Source of the DNA: Dirofilaria immitis
Lineage: Eukaryota; Nematoda; Chromadorea; Rhabditida; Onchocercidae
NCBI GenBank assembly: GCA_024305405.1
Contig: JAKNDB010000098.1
Location: forward strand, 3,056,501 to 3,120,500
Length of the DNA stretch: 64,000 nucleotides
Direction of reading: 5' to 3'
The notes under the pieces are model-generated. The model worked only from the letters and a program-made list of their open reading frames with translations, was not told where the DNA came from and did no database searches. Below are positions 26,021 to 39,400 of the stretch, piece after piece; the first letter of the stretch is position 1; each line of letters begins with the position of its first letter. Made by a program: the position numbers and the translations under genes.

Positions 26021-27965
26021 CTATGAATTACTATTGTACTGTACGTGTCCTGACACTAATAGTGATGACTTTATTTTTGAGTTTGCAGCTACCAAATGAA
26101 ACAAATGACATAAATATTGTTTGACGATACTGCGTGCCTCTTCACCGTAAATGAAATAAACAGTTGGCAATACGGCGCAAGAACCAGCGGCGTACGAATT
26201 CACAAAGATCTTTGACGGAACATAAATTCTTTCGCCGAAAATTTGAACCAAAAATAGTGGAAGATAATTGAATGCAATAATTCCAATTTCCATCATGCCA
26301 CAATTCCACGCAGCTTGAATTAGTATTGACCATTCGTAACCATAAGTTTTCCTGGCAGTAGTTTCATGCCTAGTAGGCATGTTCGTATTTTCTAGATATA
26401 TTTCTTAATTTAGAGATGAATAAATTAAAAGGCATGAGGAAACATTTGATAATAAGTTAGAACAAATTTTAGCTGATTTTTGTATGGAAAACAGATCTTC
26501 TTGCCTTTCAGTCTGTTTTAAGAAAATTGGTACAAACTTTGACTTCGATTGATATTTTCTGCAAAACGATGCTTGCGACGTATACTGCAGAATATTGCAA
26601 CGTATATGACGAACATTCCACTAGGTAAGAATAAGGCCCAAGTATAACGAATCCTACGATATAATGAACATATAACATTAAACAGAATTTTCGTTTAAAA
26701 CTGAAAGCGATAGCAAAAGTGGAAAGTTACCGACTATACAAAAATATACATATTCACTAATATTAAATTTTAACATAGTACTATTTGATCAGCGAAAATT
26801 TTTCAAAATATTTATAAGAATCGAGTTATATTTCGAAGCAATATAAATTCAGAAATTTTCTGAATTTTGAAATTTAGCAAATTTATAATTAAATTCAAAA
26901 ACCGCAAGAATGGAATGAAAAGACATTGAAAGATAACCTCCACCAAGAATTTTCTTCTCCCTTTGACTTTGTACAGCTTCCTTCCCAGCTGAAGTTCGAG
27001 GCAAGGAATTTTCTGGTACAATAATGATAATCGGTAATTGTAATCACTAAAACTATGATATTATTATGGGCTATTTTCTAATTAGTTTGGTAAAAATTTC
27101 TAGAATTGTGAAATTCATCAAATGTTAACAAAACAAATTAAAATTAAAGAAATTTAGAAGGTATATTTGGTGATTTTTTTCGGATTTGGTGTTCATTTCT
27201 GTAGCATAGTAGTGGCATTCCGGAATCTTTATTAGACAAATGTTGAACGATATGTAAATTACCCGCAAATTATTCAAAGAATAGTAATCGTTGCTTGAAA
27301 GGAATCACTTTAATCATTTTCTAAGAAATATCAATGAATCACCTAAAACTGACAACCATACGAGAATGATTAAAGAATACAGCTTAGCAGACTCGAAGAA
27401 AACGTTGTATTTTGGTAAAATAAAGACCACGAAGCGATTAATTGCCAATAAAAATGAAAAATGAAGTACTGCAAACATCGGAACGTTAGCGAAAGTTGAA
27501 AATGCTTTGTTAACCCATAATGTTTGGTTCGCTAAAACATTAGGAAATTCGTTGTTTGATGAAATATGAAATATTTTATATATAGAAACTCTGATTTTTT
27601 CGCACTAACATTTTTAAAAGAGTTTAGCTGAATGAATAAACATTTCAAAACAAATATGTCTGTGAGATGTGAATAAAGCAGCTCACCGTATGAACTATTT
27701 TTATTTCGTAATATTTCAGGTACTACAACGATCAGTTGTGGGAGAAAAGCCATCAAGTCAGCAATAATTAAATGTAACACGATATGAAAATACGCGTGAC
27801 TGTAAAAGTTACCGCTTCGTCTACAGAATAATACAGTACCCATTAGCGTATTAATAATAATACCGTACAGCGCGACAATAATAAAAGTAGAACTGCTATG
27901 TATTTTGTAGCCTTGTTCTGTTCGTCTCTTATGTCCAATACATTCGTCATATTTTTTCCGAACAT
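26021..27965 (-). CDS. Srx-like serpentine receptor, copy D (five exons, one frame break)
   Basis: The exons are 27,965-27,687, 27,531-27,343, 27,046-26,938, 26,653-26,538 and 26,391-26,021. All phases agree (1, 1, 2, 1) and give about 354 residues if one missing base is allowed. The start is MFGKNMTNVLDIRDE, where upstream sequence has no ATG. TM1 and TM2 lie in exon 1; TM3 with VLHFSFLLAINRFV and TM4 with LIILVWLSVL in exon 2; the extracellular-loop exon has NFSWEGSC, a likely glycosylation site and loop cysteine; exon 4 has TM5 and the basic RRKHRF loop; exon 5 has TM6, TM7 with LPTVYFIY (a P-x-x-Y relative of NPxxY) and a short tail. The break is in TM1 near 27,892, where a T run has four T against five in copy G. 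It is an orphan membrane receptor, probably chemosensory; ligand unknown. Class Srx is inferred. Confidence 0.78.
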
Positions 27966-28119
27966 ATTGAAGGTAGTATTAGAAACAGTATCATAATAGA
28001 ATAAAGACGAGCCTCCATTCTTAAAAAAATTTGTAAACTTCAATAGAAAAGGAACAATTTCAACTGGCAAAAGTTTTCAACGTTTGAAATAGCTTCCAAA
28101 AAATTGTGAATTTAATTTT

Positions 28120-28885
28120 AAAATAGTAAATGCGCAATCATAATAGAAGTGTATTAATATTGAAAAAAATAAATAAAAATTTCATCGCCATGAATTTTTA
28201 TTTTTTAATTTAGTTGCTTTATGAGTGCCATTCGCAGTGCTAAATGCTACCCTTATTATCTGATTTGATGAAGTTAGAATTTTAGAGATTCAAATATTTG
28301 CATTTTAAGATGGTGAATAAAAAGTAAACAGACAGACATAAATGGGGTAATGAAATTTGTTGAAATTCGTTGTGCCTAAATTCTATTATATTTTAATATT
28401 CTTTTTTTTTTTTTCGAATATTTCATTTTCTTCTAGTCTATCATATTCTAATATTGAGATGGTTCGTATTTTGATTTTGCACGGTCGTCAATTACAAAAT
28501 AATTTATGCAAGGGAAATTTTCATAGTTTTATTTTTATTAAACTGTAATTGATTTCTTGCATTTAAGCTAGTTCGCTGCGTTTAACGTTTCAATAGTTCG
28601 TCCGTTTTAAACTAATTATCTGTCCATGCTTGAAAGAATTTTAACTAATTATTTTTATCAGTATTATCCAGTGCTATAATCATCATAAATTGAATTACTC
28701 TGTTATTGTTTGCTGAAATATTGTTGGAAAATCCGAAATAGTTATATCATGAATTATTCATTCAAATAATTTACATTTTTTTGCCTGAAATAATGAGTTA
28801 GCTATTTATTCTTCAAAACATCTAAAAATGTTCTCTGTCCCATTCTACATCCGTTAACCAATTTGTAAATAGTATCCTGCATGAC
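28120..28885. other. noncoding interval upstream of copy D
   Basis: This part resembles the upstream regions of copies E, F, G and H (an aattt(a/g)gttgctttatgagtg-like block near 28,210). It would contain the receptor promoter, but no motif is identifiable. Confidence 0.4.
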
Positions 28886-29111
28886 GTAAGTTAAAATTGC
28901 ATCCTTTGTCTATGAACTGTATTCCCTACAAGATAACAAAGGACCTATTCCTTACAGCCACGATTGTATCAGAATCCTTCACTCACGAAAGAAGAAGGTT
29001 CTGGTCATCAAAGATTCCATCGACGTGGCTGGTTTATGCAAAAAGTCTCTTTCTTTTTTTAATCTCCTATTTTTTCTTGAATTATGTTATTATCATTAAG
29101 ATTTTCTTAAT
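28885..29111 (+). other. unidentified open frame, about 75 codons
   Basis: Between stops, the frame reads KIASFVYELYSLQDNKGPIP, then YSHDCIRILHSRKKKVLVIK and DSIDVAGLCKK. Composition is more balanced than in the flanks, as for a real or formerly real coding exon. It has no ATG at its start and no match I can name. The VLVIKD segment is faintly like the DUF5641 region of BEL/Pao polyproteins but is too short to assign. Confidence 0.3.
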
Positions 29112-29359
29112 GATATCTTTGAAATTGTATGATGATTTTAATAATCGATACTGAAAAAACATAAGAAACTCGAGTAGTTACTACCAGGATAGTTACTCTT
29201 CATATAGCATATTGCGTATATGCTAGTTAATATCCATAAAAACGATATTAATAGACTAAATATTACTCCTGTAGACTCTAGCTTTAAACTAATATGCAAA
29301 TTATTGCCAAAATCTATGAGGATAAATTCGTTAATATATTATCATGTTATCATAATAAA

Positions 29360-29381
29360 GGTTTAATTACCTAAGTTTGAG
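29360..29381 (+). other. SL1 spliced-leader-like 22-mer
   Basis: These 22 bases match the conserved nematode SL1 leader at 21 positions; the only difference is C to T at position 13. It is not an SL RNA gene: the GT donor that follows the leader in SL RNA is replaced by ATTCTTTC, and no Sm site or SL RNA body follows. Eight bases downstream is an ATG opening a 13-codon frame (MVEKQEVEEICGN). The simplest reading is a leader carried into the genome by reverse transcription of a trans-spliced mRNA. Confidence 0.7.
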
Positions 29382-29384
29382 ATT

Positions 29385-30465
29385 CTTTCATGGTGGAGAA
29401 ACAAGAAGTTGAAGAAATCTGTGGGAACTGAAAAGAAAAGAGTTACCCACATCAATTTTCTCACGACCAGTAAGAAATCGTTGATAACTGTTATGCATCT
29501 TGCAAGAAATAATTTCATGTAATTTCCTCTTTATCTATAAAACCAATCTTATACCCTCTATATAAAATTTGTGCAGCAGTGAAAATAATGCCAAACTGTA
29601 ATGACTGTTACAAAAATTCCTTCTACACATTCCTTATATAATCACAAGAAATTCTAACATCATCAGTTGATTCAATCCTGTCGGTGGCACTCAGCTTCAT
29701 AAAACACACTCTTCATATTTCTCCCAATTCACTATATTACTATTTACAAATTACACCCATTGTTTTGCTGAAATTATTCTGCACGTCATTCTGTTGTAAT
29801 TGGAATTATTCTGAATCTATTCTTCTGTATTTGGTATCCGAGCGATAATAAAGGTTAAACCGTTGTACACACCAAGCACACAATAATACCGGACTCAGAA
29901 GTCATTCCACGTATGTTTACCAAATGAACTCAAAACATTTTTTTTAATGCAAAATTAAACGAACTGATTTTATAAAATACGAGTATGGATGCTTTTATTA
30001 AATATAATTATAAAGTTTGTTATTATCAAGTTTCCCACAATCTTTGATCATTATGCTTCGAGAAAGGATTAAATAAAGTTTTAAATAATTAATAGAAAAA
30101 TGAGGAAATGATCGGATTTTCTTGACATACTAATAACAGTATATATTTAGTGCGGCGATAACTGTTTTCAGCGATGCCTCAAACACTACATATTCAGCAG
30201 CGACAAATATTTTGAACAAAGACACCAAATTGCTTCGATCGAAGCATGATATACTGTAATTGGAATTATAGCCCTTACGAACCGTCAAATTTCCTTTACA
30301 GTAATTGAAATTGGATGAAACTCCAATTGGACTATGGGCTGACTCGAAATGAGTATTGCGTTAGATACAAAATTGATCAAAACTGATGCAAAATTCATGC
30401 AAAACCGGGTAGCGAAATTTAAAAGTAGAATTCTTATTTGAAATATTTCAAATAATCATAAATTG
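29385..30465. other. noncoding interval after the SL1-like site
   Basis: Contains a ctatataaaa TATA-like site near 29,559 and an aataaagg near 29,849. No open frame with a recognisable product is present. If a retroposed mRNA is present, its body is too decayed to identify. Confidence 0.4.
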
Positions 30466-30469
30466 GTTG

Positions 30470-30985
30470 ATAGAGCGAATAAACAGATTTCATCTGCAAA
30501 GTACAAACAGTGTAACTTGAAGTGAAAGGAGGTATCGTGGTAAAAGGAACTAAAAAGTGGAATGCGAATATCAGCTCAGAAAGGGGCAAAGGTGAAACAA
30601 CGGAAAAGAAGGAACAGATCCTGCAAAGGTTGCTATTCAGCGATTAAGGAGTAACAATTCTTGATTATGGATGAAAGTGGTTTAGTAAGTAAACCAAATT
30701 GATAGGAAATATTATTTTGCACCTTCGATAGATGATAATCGCAGAAAATGGCGCGATTACAACTGATAATAGGAGAACAAAAATGACTGATGTCAGAAAA
30801 CTTTACTATTAGTAACGAATGAATAATAAGCACATAAACATAAGCTGAAGGATTCAACGAAAAAAAAATGAATTTGTATTGCGATAGTGAGAATTATGAA
30901 GATTACAGAATCGATTGGGAAATTCTGGAAAAATCCGGAGCTAAGCAAAAACGCAAAAAACCAATTTATTTATCAGAATATAATG
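30470..30985 (-). pseudogene. GPCR TM7-like fragment, copy 1 (duplicate at 48,420-48,930)
   Basis: On the minus strand near 30,895-30,800 the sequence encodes a hydrophobic run (ILTIAIQIHFF) and then SLNPSAYVYVLIIH, an NPxxY-like end of a class A receptor helix 7. The two parts are in different frames because of a run of nine T (minus strand). The duplicate has seven T, and eight would join the frames. The rest of the block, including ggaacagat...gcaaagg...ttcagcgattaaggagt, also matches 48,420-48,930. Whether it derives from the Srx-like family or another receptor is unclear. Confidence 0.45.
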
Positions 30986-31872
30986 CAGTTACCAAACTTT
31001 ATATTTGACGGAAACATGTAGTGTTATGTCAGGCCGGAATTGAGCATATTGTCAGGAATGAGAAGCAAGTTTTGGATACTTAAGGGATGAATGGAACACA
31101 TACATGGCAGAAAATGTTAGTAATCAAACCATTTAAATTACTTAGCCACTATGCTAAACTTTCTAGAAGTATGGTTGAACGTTTAAAAACCTTCGCATAA
31201 ATTGTATTAGATTATCTTAATCTTCCCTACATCAAAACAGAGAATTTTTGTTCTACGACGTGAGTCTGCATGTATTAAGGAAGTTCGTATCATGACGTAA
31301 ATATCCTGAGTGATTATTGAATTCAGAAAATGAGCTTTTCATTTGGTCTGAAAGTGTTGGGTTTCTCAGATAGAAATATTCGCGAAACCGAAAAAGCCTA
31401 ATTAGCTAAGTTGTGTGTCGTTGTAAAATATTAATTTTGTCAAAGAGTCGAGAATAAATCAATTATTGTACAAAGGAATGCCAACGGGTAAGTATTAATT
31501 TGAAAGGAGTTATCGATGGCACAGTTTGACTAATATTATTTAAAGGATTCATTTAATGTCAGTTATTAAATCTAATATGAAGTTTGATTTCAGTTATTTG
31601 TCTATAATATTTCAGTCATGTATTATGGTGCCTTAAGTACATCTGCTGTTGGTAAATTTTTTCCTTCCTAATCTACCATATTCATTTATTTATCCACGTT
31701 ATAGTTGAGGTGGGCAATCAACAGGAAGAGTGATTGCGAAAAATGACAAACGCGAAGAAATCAGTGAATAGCTAATTTCAAAGCGATCCATGAGATGTGA
31801 AGAATTTAAAAACGAACTTCGAGAATCATTGTGTTCGAATTTAAGTTCGAAAACATTAGAAGAAAAGAGAAA
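30986..31872. other. segment present only in copy 1 of the segmental duplication
   Basis: The flanks of this 0.89-kb segment are contiguous in the second copy (about 48,945). It is therefore an insertion here or a deletion there. No terminal repeats or coding signal are visible. Confidence 0.6.
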
Positions 31873-32600
31873 TAGCAATTTATCGGAAATGACAGTTCAA
31901 AAGTAGATCGATAGCGACAAAAGACAGTAAAAGAGAAAGTACGAAAACACAATGAACATTAGACTACTGAATATTTACTGTATTATTTATTTCATCTCCA
32001 TTATATTACTGTATATTACAATATTGAGCAACATCATATGAGACTAACAAGAGTAATTATTTTAGATACCGAAAAATCACAACAACAAAAAATCAAACAA
32101 GAATAGATTCTCTGACAATACCTAATAATGCTATATCAATTATTTCAAGTGCTGTTAAATTTCAAAGAAAAATTTGCATATTTTTTCGAATTATTAATCG
32201 TTGTAATCTCGAAATATCCGCGCTGTTTTTCACTTTAGCCGAACACATTTTAGCAGTTTATATTTTCTCTCACTTGCATCTTCAATAGCTACTACTGTTT
32301 AGCTTTCGAAAATTAAGATATCGTTGCATATTGCATAGCTATTAACTCAAAACGGCTATCATGCAAAAATTAATGATTATTAAAAGAGCAAATGAAGAAA
32401 TCTAACGATATGCGATGTAAACGTAATGTGAAAATTTTTAGCATCGTTTATGAGCTTTAATTAAAAATGAGCTAAATAAATTTGTATGTTCTAATGCGTA
32501 GAATGTGTTAAGGTTTAAATGAATTTAAAGATGGATCAACAGCTAATGAATTTATCATTTCGGGAAGACAGATCAAAAATTATATAATAATATTAGAAAT
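31873..32600. repeat. recent segmental duplication, copy 1 (partner 48,943-49,670)
   Basis: About 730 bases from tagcaatttatcggaaatga onward are nearly identical to 48,943-49,670, with only scattered differences and a few one- to five-base indels. Noncoding on both strands. Confidence 0.92.
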
Positions 32601-32819
32601 GATAAGTTACCTTAATGTCACTCTAAACACTGCACGATAGCAATTTGTATTGGCAGTAAATTTCAAATTTATGGAATGGACTGTTATTAAATATGTTGAA
32701 TACAGACAAATTGAATTAGACGAACGAAATCGGATATTTGCGTCTGAAACTTTAGAATTTAGTAATTTCAAGTTAAATTCAGATTTTTCAAAAACTGAAT
32801 GACATTGAAAGATGAAGTT

Positions 32820-34120
32820 CGTCACTTATCTCCTGCCTTAATTTATTTAGTGCAACTTTTTTCCAACTGAAGTTCGAGGCAAGAAATTTTGTAGTATAAT
32901 AACGATAATCGATAATTGTGGTCGCTAAAAATTTATACTTACTCTGAATAATTTTCTGATTAATTTGGTAAAGATTTCTAGACTTTAAAGTGCATCAAAT
33001 GTTAACAAAAGAGATTAAAATTAAAGAAATTAAGATGTGAAACGGTATATTTTCATGATTTTTGTATCTGTTAGTGTAACCAGTATTGGTATTCCGGAAT
33101 CTTTATTAGGCAAGTGTTGAATGATAGAATGCAAATAACTATTTAATGAAAATTGTCGTTTGAAAGTAATCACTTGATCATTACTCTTAGAAATATCAAT
33201 GAATCATCTAAAACTGACAACCATACAAGAATGATTAAAGAATATAGCCTTGCCGGCTCGAAAAAAAATTGTATTTTGGTAAAATAAAGGCTACGAAGCG
33301 ATTAGCTGCCAACAATAATGAAAAATGAAGTACTGCAAAGATTGAAACAGTATTGAAGGTTGAGAATGTATTGTTTATCCATACTGTTTGATTAGCTAAA
33401 ACATAAGGAAATTAATTTTAAGCGGTTGAAGTGAAAATATGCTAATTCAATAACGTTTAAAAATAGTTTTGACAAAGAAGAGAGCAATTTCTTTAAAGGT
33501 GATATATTTCAAAACCTTATTTTAATATTCTGAATTATTGATTTTGATAAAAATTAAATTTCGCGTTTTCATATCTGCCATCAGTTATAATTTCGGTATA
33601 ATTTTTGCTACATAGAAACATATTTATCATATATTATTAATGAAACAAAAAAATTTTAGTCTGTGCTTTGATTAGCAGTAAGTACATTATGTATATATAA
33701 TATTTATTTATGAAATATTTTATACATAGGATTAGAAACTCTTCTTTTTTTTCCCGTTAACATTTTCAAAAGAATTTAGTTAAATGAACGAATATTTTAA
33801 AGCAAATATATTCTGTGGGGTGTAAATAAGGCAACTTACCATGTGGACTATTTTTATTTCATAATATTTCAGGTATCACAACAATCAGTTATTGGAGAGA
33901 AGCCATTAAATTGGGTGATAATTTGCTGTAGTGCGATAAGAAACAAATGAATGGATGTATAAATTATTTTGTCACCTACAGAATAATACAGTAGCGCCAT
34001 CAGCGTATTATTTATGATATTGTACATAGAGATTAATAAATAAATGTAGCATTTTGCAGTTTTGTGATGTTGTCAGATTTTTTTTTTTTTTTGGAATGTT
34101 TAGGATAATATTAGAAATAA
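32820..34120 (-). pseudogene. Srx-like serpentine receptor, copy E (5' exons only)
   Basis: Exon 1 (about 34,080-33,842) is badly decayed. Exon 2 (about 33,410-33,205) reads LANQTVWINN, VLHFSLLLAANRFVAFILPK and YN, then breaks at a run of eight T exactly as in copy G. Its splice donor is lost, because the GT after TTTTAG is now AT. The loop exon (about 32,918-32,830) keeps KFLASNFSW, but its conserved cysteines are gone. Exons for TM5-TM7 are absent. Exon 2 is almost identical to that of copy G while exon 1 is far more diverged, which suggests gene conversion or a patchwork duplication. Confidence 0.7.
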
Positions 34121-34129
34121 TACAATAAA

Positions 34130-35980
34130 CAGCAAAAATGATTCATCATTCTTCTAGCTCATAAGATTTGTCAATTTTATTACCATAAGAAAAGAAAGAG
34201 TTTTAATTGATATGAACTTTGAATGTCTTAAATACAAACTTCTATGAAATGCTGTTATAATGGCTAAAATTGAAAAGAAATCAAAAACAACCTCGATAAA
34301 ACTTTTTTTTTTTAAATTTAGTTATGATGTTAAGCGCTTTTAATAATATGCTATTATTATCCAATTTGATGAAGTTATGATCTTTTGAAATTTATTATTT
34401 GGAGTATAAAATGTTCGATTTCAAAAGAATATTATATAATAAAAGCGTAAGCAAGAAAAATGTCAAAAATAGACTTTGTAATTGAACGTATCTAAATGCA
34501 ACTTTTTCAGACCAGTTTTTTATTTTCGTCTTCAAAAATCTGAATTCATTTTAGTCAATTATATTTTTTGATTACTGAAGTACTTCGTTTTATTATTGTT
34601 GCATGCAATATGAACTAGAAAAATTGACTCAAAAATTTCATGAAAATGTACTTTCAATTCTCTAGTAATGAATTTCGTCGAAAGCTAGATTTTGTATATC
34701 TTAATCTACTGTAATGCAACCCTTACAATAATAAAAATTTTTCCACCATCAAATAAATTTTGAAAACGGCTCCTATATATTCAAAAACTTTGAAAAGAAA
34801 ATTCTGTGCAATTTGTTTGTGGAAGAAATTGGCATGAAAATTGGTTTTTTGGATCTATTTCAAGAAATAATGTTTGTCTTTTAAAAAAGCTATCATATTC
34901 AAATTTCAGAATCTAATACTGCTGACATTCCACAATAAGAATATATCTTATTATTTGATAATAAAAATGCTAACCAATATGAAAAGTCAATATTATCACT
35001 AGTTGATATAAATTATTAATACAAAATAACAATATTGGATAATAAAAAATTAAGAGGAATAAGACAGGAAAATTATATCATGGACAAACACATGATAGTA
35101 TGAAACCAATATATTTGTTTTAATAAATGTCATAAAAATCATTATCAAATAATCAGATTTTAATCACTTTATTATCTATGTTACGAAGTTCAATACGCAA
35201 CATTTTTCAATTCATTCGCATAACCGCTATTTGTCACTTTTCCTACAAATCAAAAGCAATACACACCATGCAGTACTGATCACCTGTTCTGCATTTTGCG
35301 TATTTTCTTACGCTTGGATTTTTATGAGCAGTTCTAAGAAGGACAAATTATTTTAATGATAACGAAACATTCTATTATTCCTTAAGGTTTCAGAACGTAA
35401 ATTTGATTTATGATCTTCTTAGTAGTATTCAGGTCACTATTGTAGGAAAATCAGTATTGAATATTTTGTTTATCCAGCAGCGAATTTTATGCTACGCTCA
35501 TCTTGCAATTTCTGCATAAGTTTGATTTGTGATTTCTGTAGTATCTAGGTCACTAATTCTTCGTCTATCTAGTACTGAATTTGATAATGTTATGCTTGTA
35601 TTACATAAACGATAGATCTTTCTACGTCGTCACAGACCCCCTGCATACATTTATTTGTGTCCATCGAATTACTCCAATATTATCCTTATACCATCAAAGA
35701 GATTTTCAGAATGCAATGTAATTCAATGTCTCAAACATTCATTCTATAAACAAAAGCAATATGTTCAATCAATCATAGTTATTGGCTTTAAAGGATGAAC
35801 AAATCAAAACCATTTTTCCATTTGGAAAGAGCTGTTTTATTATCATTCTTTCTTCGGATAACTTTTTACGGCTATATTTTGCTTGGAAATTTTTGATAAA
35901 AACACACCATCAGAAGGCATTCGGTATAATTTTTCCTGACAGAAATCAGATTTCTCATTTGTTAGTAATAAAACAAAAAA
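34130..35980. other. noncoding interval with a ~120-bp imperfect tandem repeat
   Basis: Apart from the repeat at about 35,399-35,600, where gattt(a/g)tgat(c/t)tct...gtaggtcacta-like blocks recur about 120 bases apart, I see nothing recognisable. Confidence 0.45.
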
Positions 35981-35999
35981 TTTTAGCTCCTACTTTAGC

Positions 36000-36480
36000 T
36001 AGCAATAGTGAAATATTTTATATAGATAAGATTAGAAACTCTTCTTTCGTTGCATCAATATTTTTAAAAGAATTTAGCTAAAATAAATATATCTATGTGA
36101 ATAAAACTTACCATATGAACTATTTCTAATTTGTAATATTTCAGATATTACAACAATCATTAGTAGACGAAAAGCCATCAAATTAGAAGCAATTAACTGT
36201 AATAAGAACAAATATCATGATTGTAAAAATTTTGTCGATTACAGAATACATTAGTCGTAAGTGTATTACTAATAATAATAATAATAATACCGTATAGTAA
36301 GAAAATATTACAAATTACAATTGCTATGTATTTTTAGTCCTGTGATAATGTTTACACTTCTTATGACCAATAAACTTGTCATATTTTTTTCCAAAAAATT
36401 GAAGATAATTTTAAAATAATGCAATGATACAGTAAAAACATGCTTTCATCATTTTAAATGATAAGATTTGTTATCGTTAA
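36000..36480 (-). pseudogene. Srx-like serpentine receptor, copy F (first exon only)
   Basis: The plus-strand text (acttaccatatgaactattt and following) is the exon 1 and donor region of copies D, E and G, heavily mutated. It includes a (TAA)n expansion near 36,270-36,290 in place of the TM1 codons and several stops. No other exon follows. Confidence 0.6.
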
Positions 36481-36489
36481 TGGTAATGA

Positions 36490-39400
36490 AAGAATTTCAA
36501 CTAGCACGAAACATTCAATGTCTGAAAGTATTAGTGAATAAAATTTTATCCGATAAGATTATATTATTAATTTAGTTGCTGCATGGAGTACTCTTAGCAG
36601 TGCTAACTTTATTATTTGTTTTTGATGAAGTTATGATTTTAGCAATTCAAATATTTGCAATGATAAGATGTTCGAATATTGATTGAGTAAAATAGTCATA
36701 AATAGGATAGTAAAATTTGTGTTTCTACTTAAATCATACCTTCTTTCTTCGATCCATTTTTTGTTCCTCATTTTATTTTTTTCTTTTTTTTTTGAAAATT
36801 TTACATTTTCAATCTATTGTGTTTTTAAATATAACGATAGCTCGTACTATTAGTTTTGCATGATTGTTAATTTAAAAAAAAACTTCACATATTTTGCGAA
36901 AGTTCTACAAATTTTATTTATATTAATCGGAATAATTTGAAGTGTAAATAAATAATATAGTTTTGCTCGCTCGGACTTCAAATACAGCGTTTCAATAAGG
37001 TCTATTTTTTTCCCTTCCTAATATCTTGTTGTTGTTATTTGAATATCATAGCATCTTAATGAATGAATTATTTGTTACTGTACATGAATTTTATATGTTG
37101 AATGAAATTTTCGTTTTTTATTGGAATATAACATTTTAATTGATTTTGCCACAATTTTGTATAAATTGATTTTAGACATTGCATTGAAAAAAATTTTCAT
37201 TTTTATTTTTTTTTATATTTAATAGTATTTTTAAAAAAAATTTTCTTTTCTCTTCTCAAATTAGCAAATGATAATATACTAATATTCGTTTCATTTTCAA
37301 ATTTAAAATTTCATTGCAATAAAATTGCTTTGTGAAATCATTTGTTAATCAATTGTAGTGAATAAAATACAGTGGAGTTCAGGTATGTGAGTTTTTATCA
37401 GAATATTTGTTCACTTTCATTCGATCAAATTATCTGAAATGATAAGGGCAGGGGAAAAAAAAGAGGTAAAATCAATTATGGTACAAATGAAACATTAATC
37501 CTTTGAAATAATTAAGTGTAAAATTTAATTTCAAAAATTAATGGCAACATATTCGAATTAGTCAGTGTGTCTGAAAAAAAAATGACAAAGTTTACAACCA
37601 ATATTGCTTTTAGATTTACGACTACATCATTTAGAATAACGTTCTCGATATTGATCTCAAATAAGCGATTACTAACACCAAATTCATGCAATCGTTTTAT
37701 CAAAAACTGTTGATCAACCGATAATACAATAGTGAATATAAGAAAAAATTATCAATCATCTGAAATAATATTTCATGATAACAACATAGTGGTCGGCAGA
37801 TTTATTAATAAATTAGACGTCATCTGTAAAATGCTTTAAATTTTTATCTAATCAATTTTTTGTGAAATTTTAAAATTCTCATACAAAATAAATTATTTGC
37901 ATGCATACATTGCGTATTTATTATCAAATGATAAGGAATAATAAATTGATTTGAAAATGTTAAAAATTATTATTTATTGCAGTATTGAGGTAATTTTACA
38001 GAATATTTTATACGGAAAAAATCTAATTTAATTATCTGCATAAGTTGCTATGACAACTTTAATTATAACTTCAATTATGACCAGCATTCGATGGAAAGCA
38101 ATATATGAATAAAATGAAAGAATTTAATGGACGATATTCGGAATTCATACAGTACATGATTACATTTTGGATGAGATAGATTTTGTACCATTATATGATC
38201 TGAACAAATTAATCGGTTTATTTAAGTCCACTTCAAAATTACTATGTCAGTAACTTAAAAATTAAAATTTATATCATACTGATTGTTGTCACGATCTGAG
38301 CAATGCAAATATATAAAAATAGAGATGATAATAATAATGATGATGATAATGATAATTACGAATAATGGTGACGATATTTAAAATAATGATTTATAAAAGA
38401 TAGTGATGCAAGTAGTGTGTTTAATACGATCAAATTTTGAGCATTTAATTTCTATTAGTAAAAATATTGCTTATCCTATTACCAGGAGTCTATAATTCCA
38501 GTCAAAAAATGCTACCAGATGCATTTGATAGTTAACCATCGTAATTTTTCACCCATCATTCGTCAAATCTAATTTAACTGTTTTATTTTCTTCAACAATT
38601 GTTATCACTCCTTCTATTAATAATAATACTACTATTAGTGTAATACTATTGGCGCAATATCACTGCTACTATGATTATTATGTTAGCATTATCACTGCTA
38701 TTATCAATACTACTATCTCACTGAAAGAGTTCCATACAATTTATTTTGTTCCCATCAATAAGTTCGTTCCGGTATGGAATACAATTACGATAGACTCAGA
38801 ATTATCAATGCAATATCAAGATTATTATACAGTTATTAAGTAGAAGCCTAACAATCGATAAATGATGTGCAATGAATTGATTGAGCAACTAAAATGTTCC
38901 TATTACTTTACTAATAAATTTTTAAATAAGCAAATAAATTTTTTAATAAATTGAATTATACTAATTTTCTACTGTTCTTATCTGTTATTAGGTAACTACT
39001 TGTATGGTATTACATTCTATATGTAAATATATGTATTATGAATCTTGGTATTGTTTCAATGATTCAAGATTCTGTTGACAGTAAAATTTCCTCAAATAGA
39101 GCGGTTTACTTGAATCTTTTTCAGTGAACTAAAAGATTGTAAGCAGGAAATAATTAAAATAGATCAGTTTGCATGATTTTGCTTGGATAATTGTATTTTA
39201 CGTATTGTATATTTAAGCTTAAACGTCAATTATATTAAGCAAACAACGGTAAGTGTTCAAAATATTTTTTTTCTTACCATTCATTTACTTCATTTAATTA
39301 CAATCTATCAAAAATTGCTAGAAATGAAATTACATTAATATCAAAAGAAAAAAAAAAAAAACGAAAAGCAAAAGTACATTCATCTATGTTTATACGGTTA

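Noticed and set aside
29360..29470. Annotation as an SL RNA gene
   Set aside because: The leader is not followed by a splice donor, and the expected SL RNA stem and Sm-binding site are missing.
38649..38843. Plus-strand 64-codon frame
   Set aside because: Produced by act/att trinucleotide repetition.
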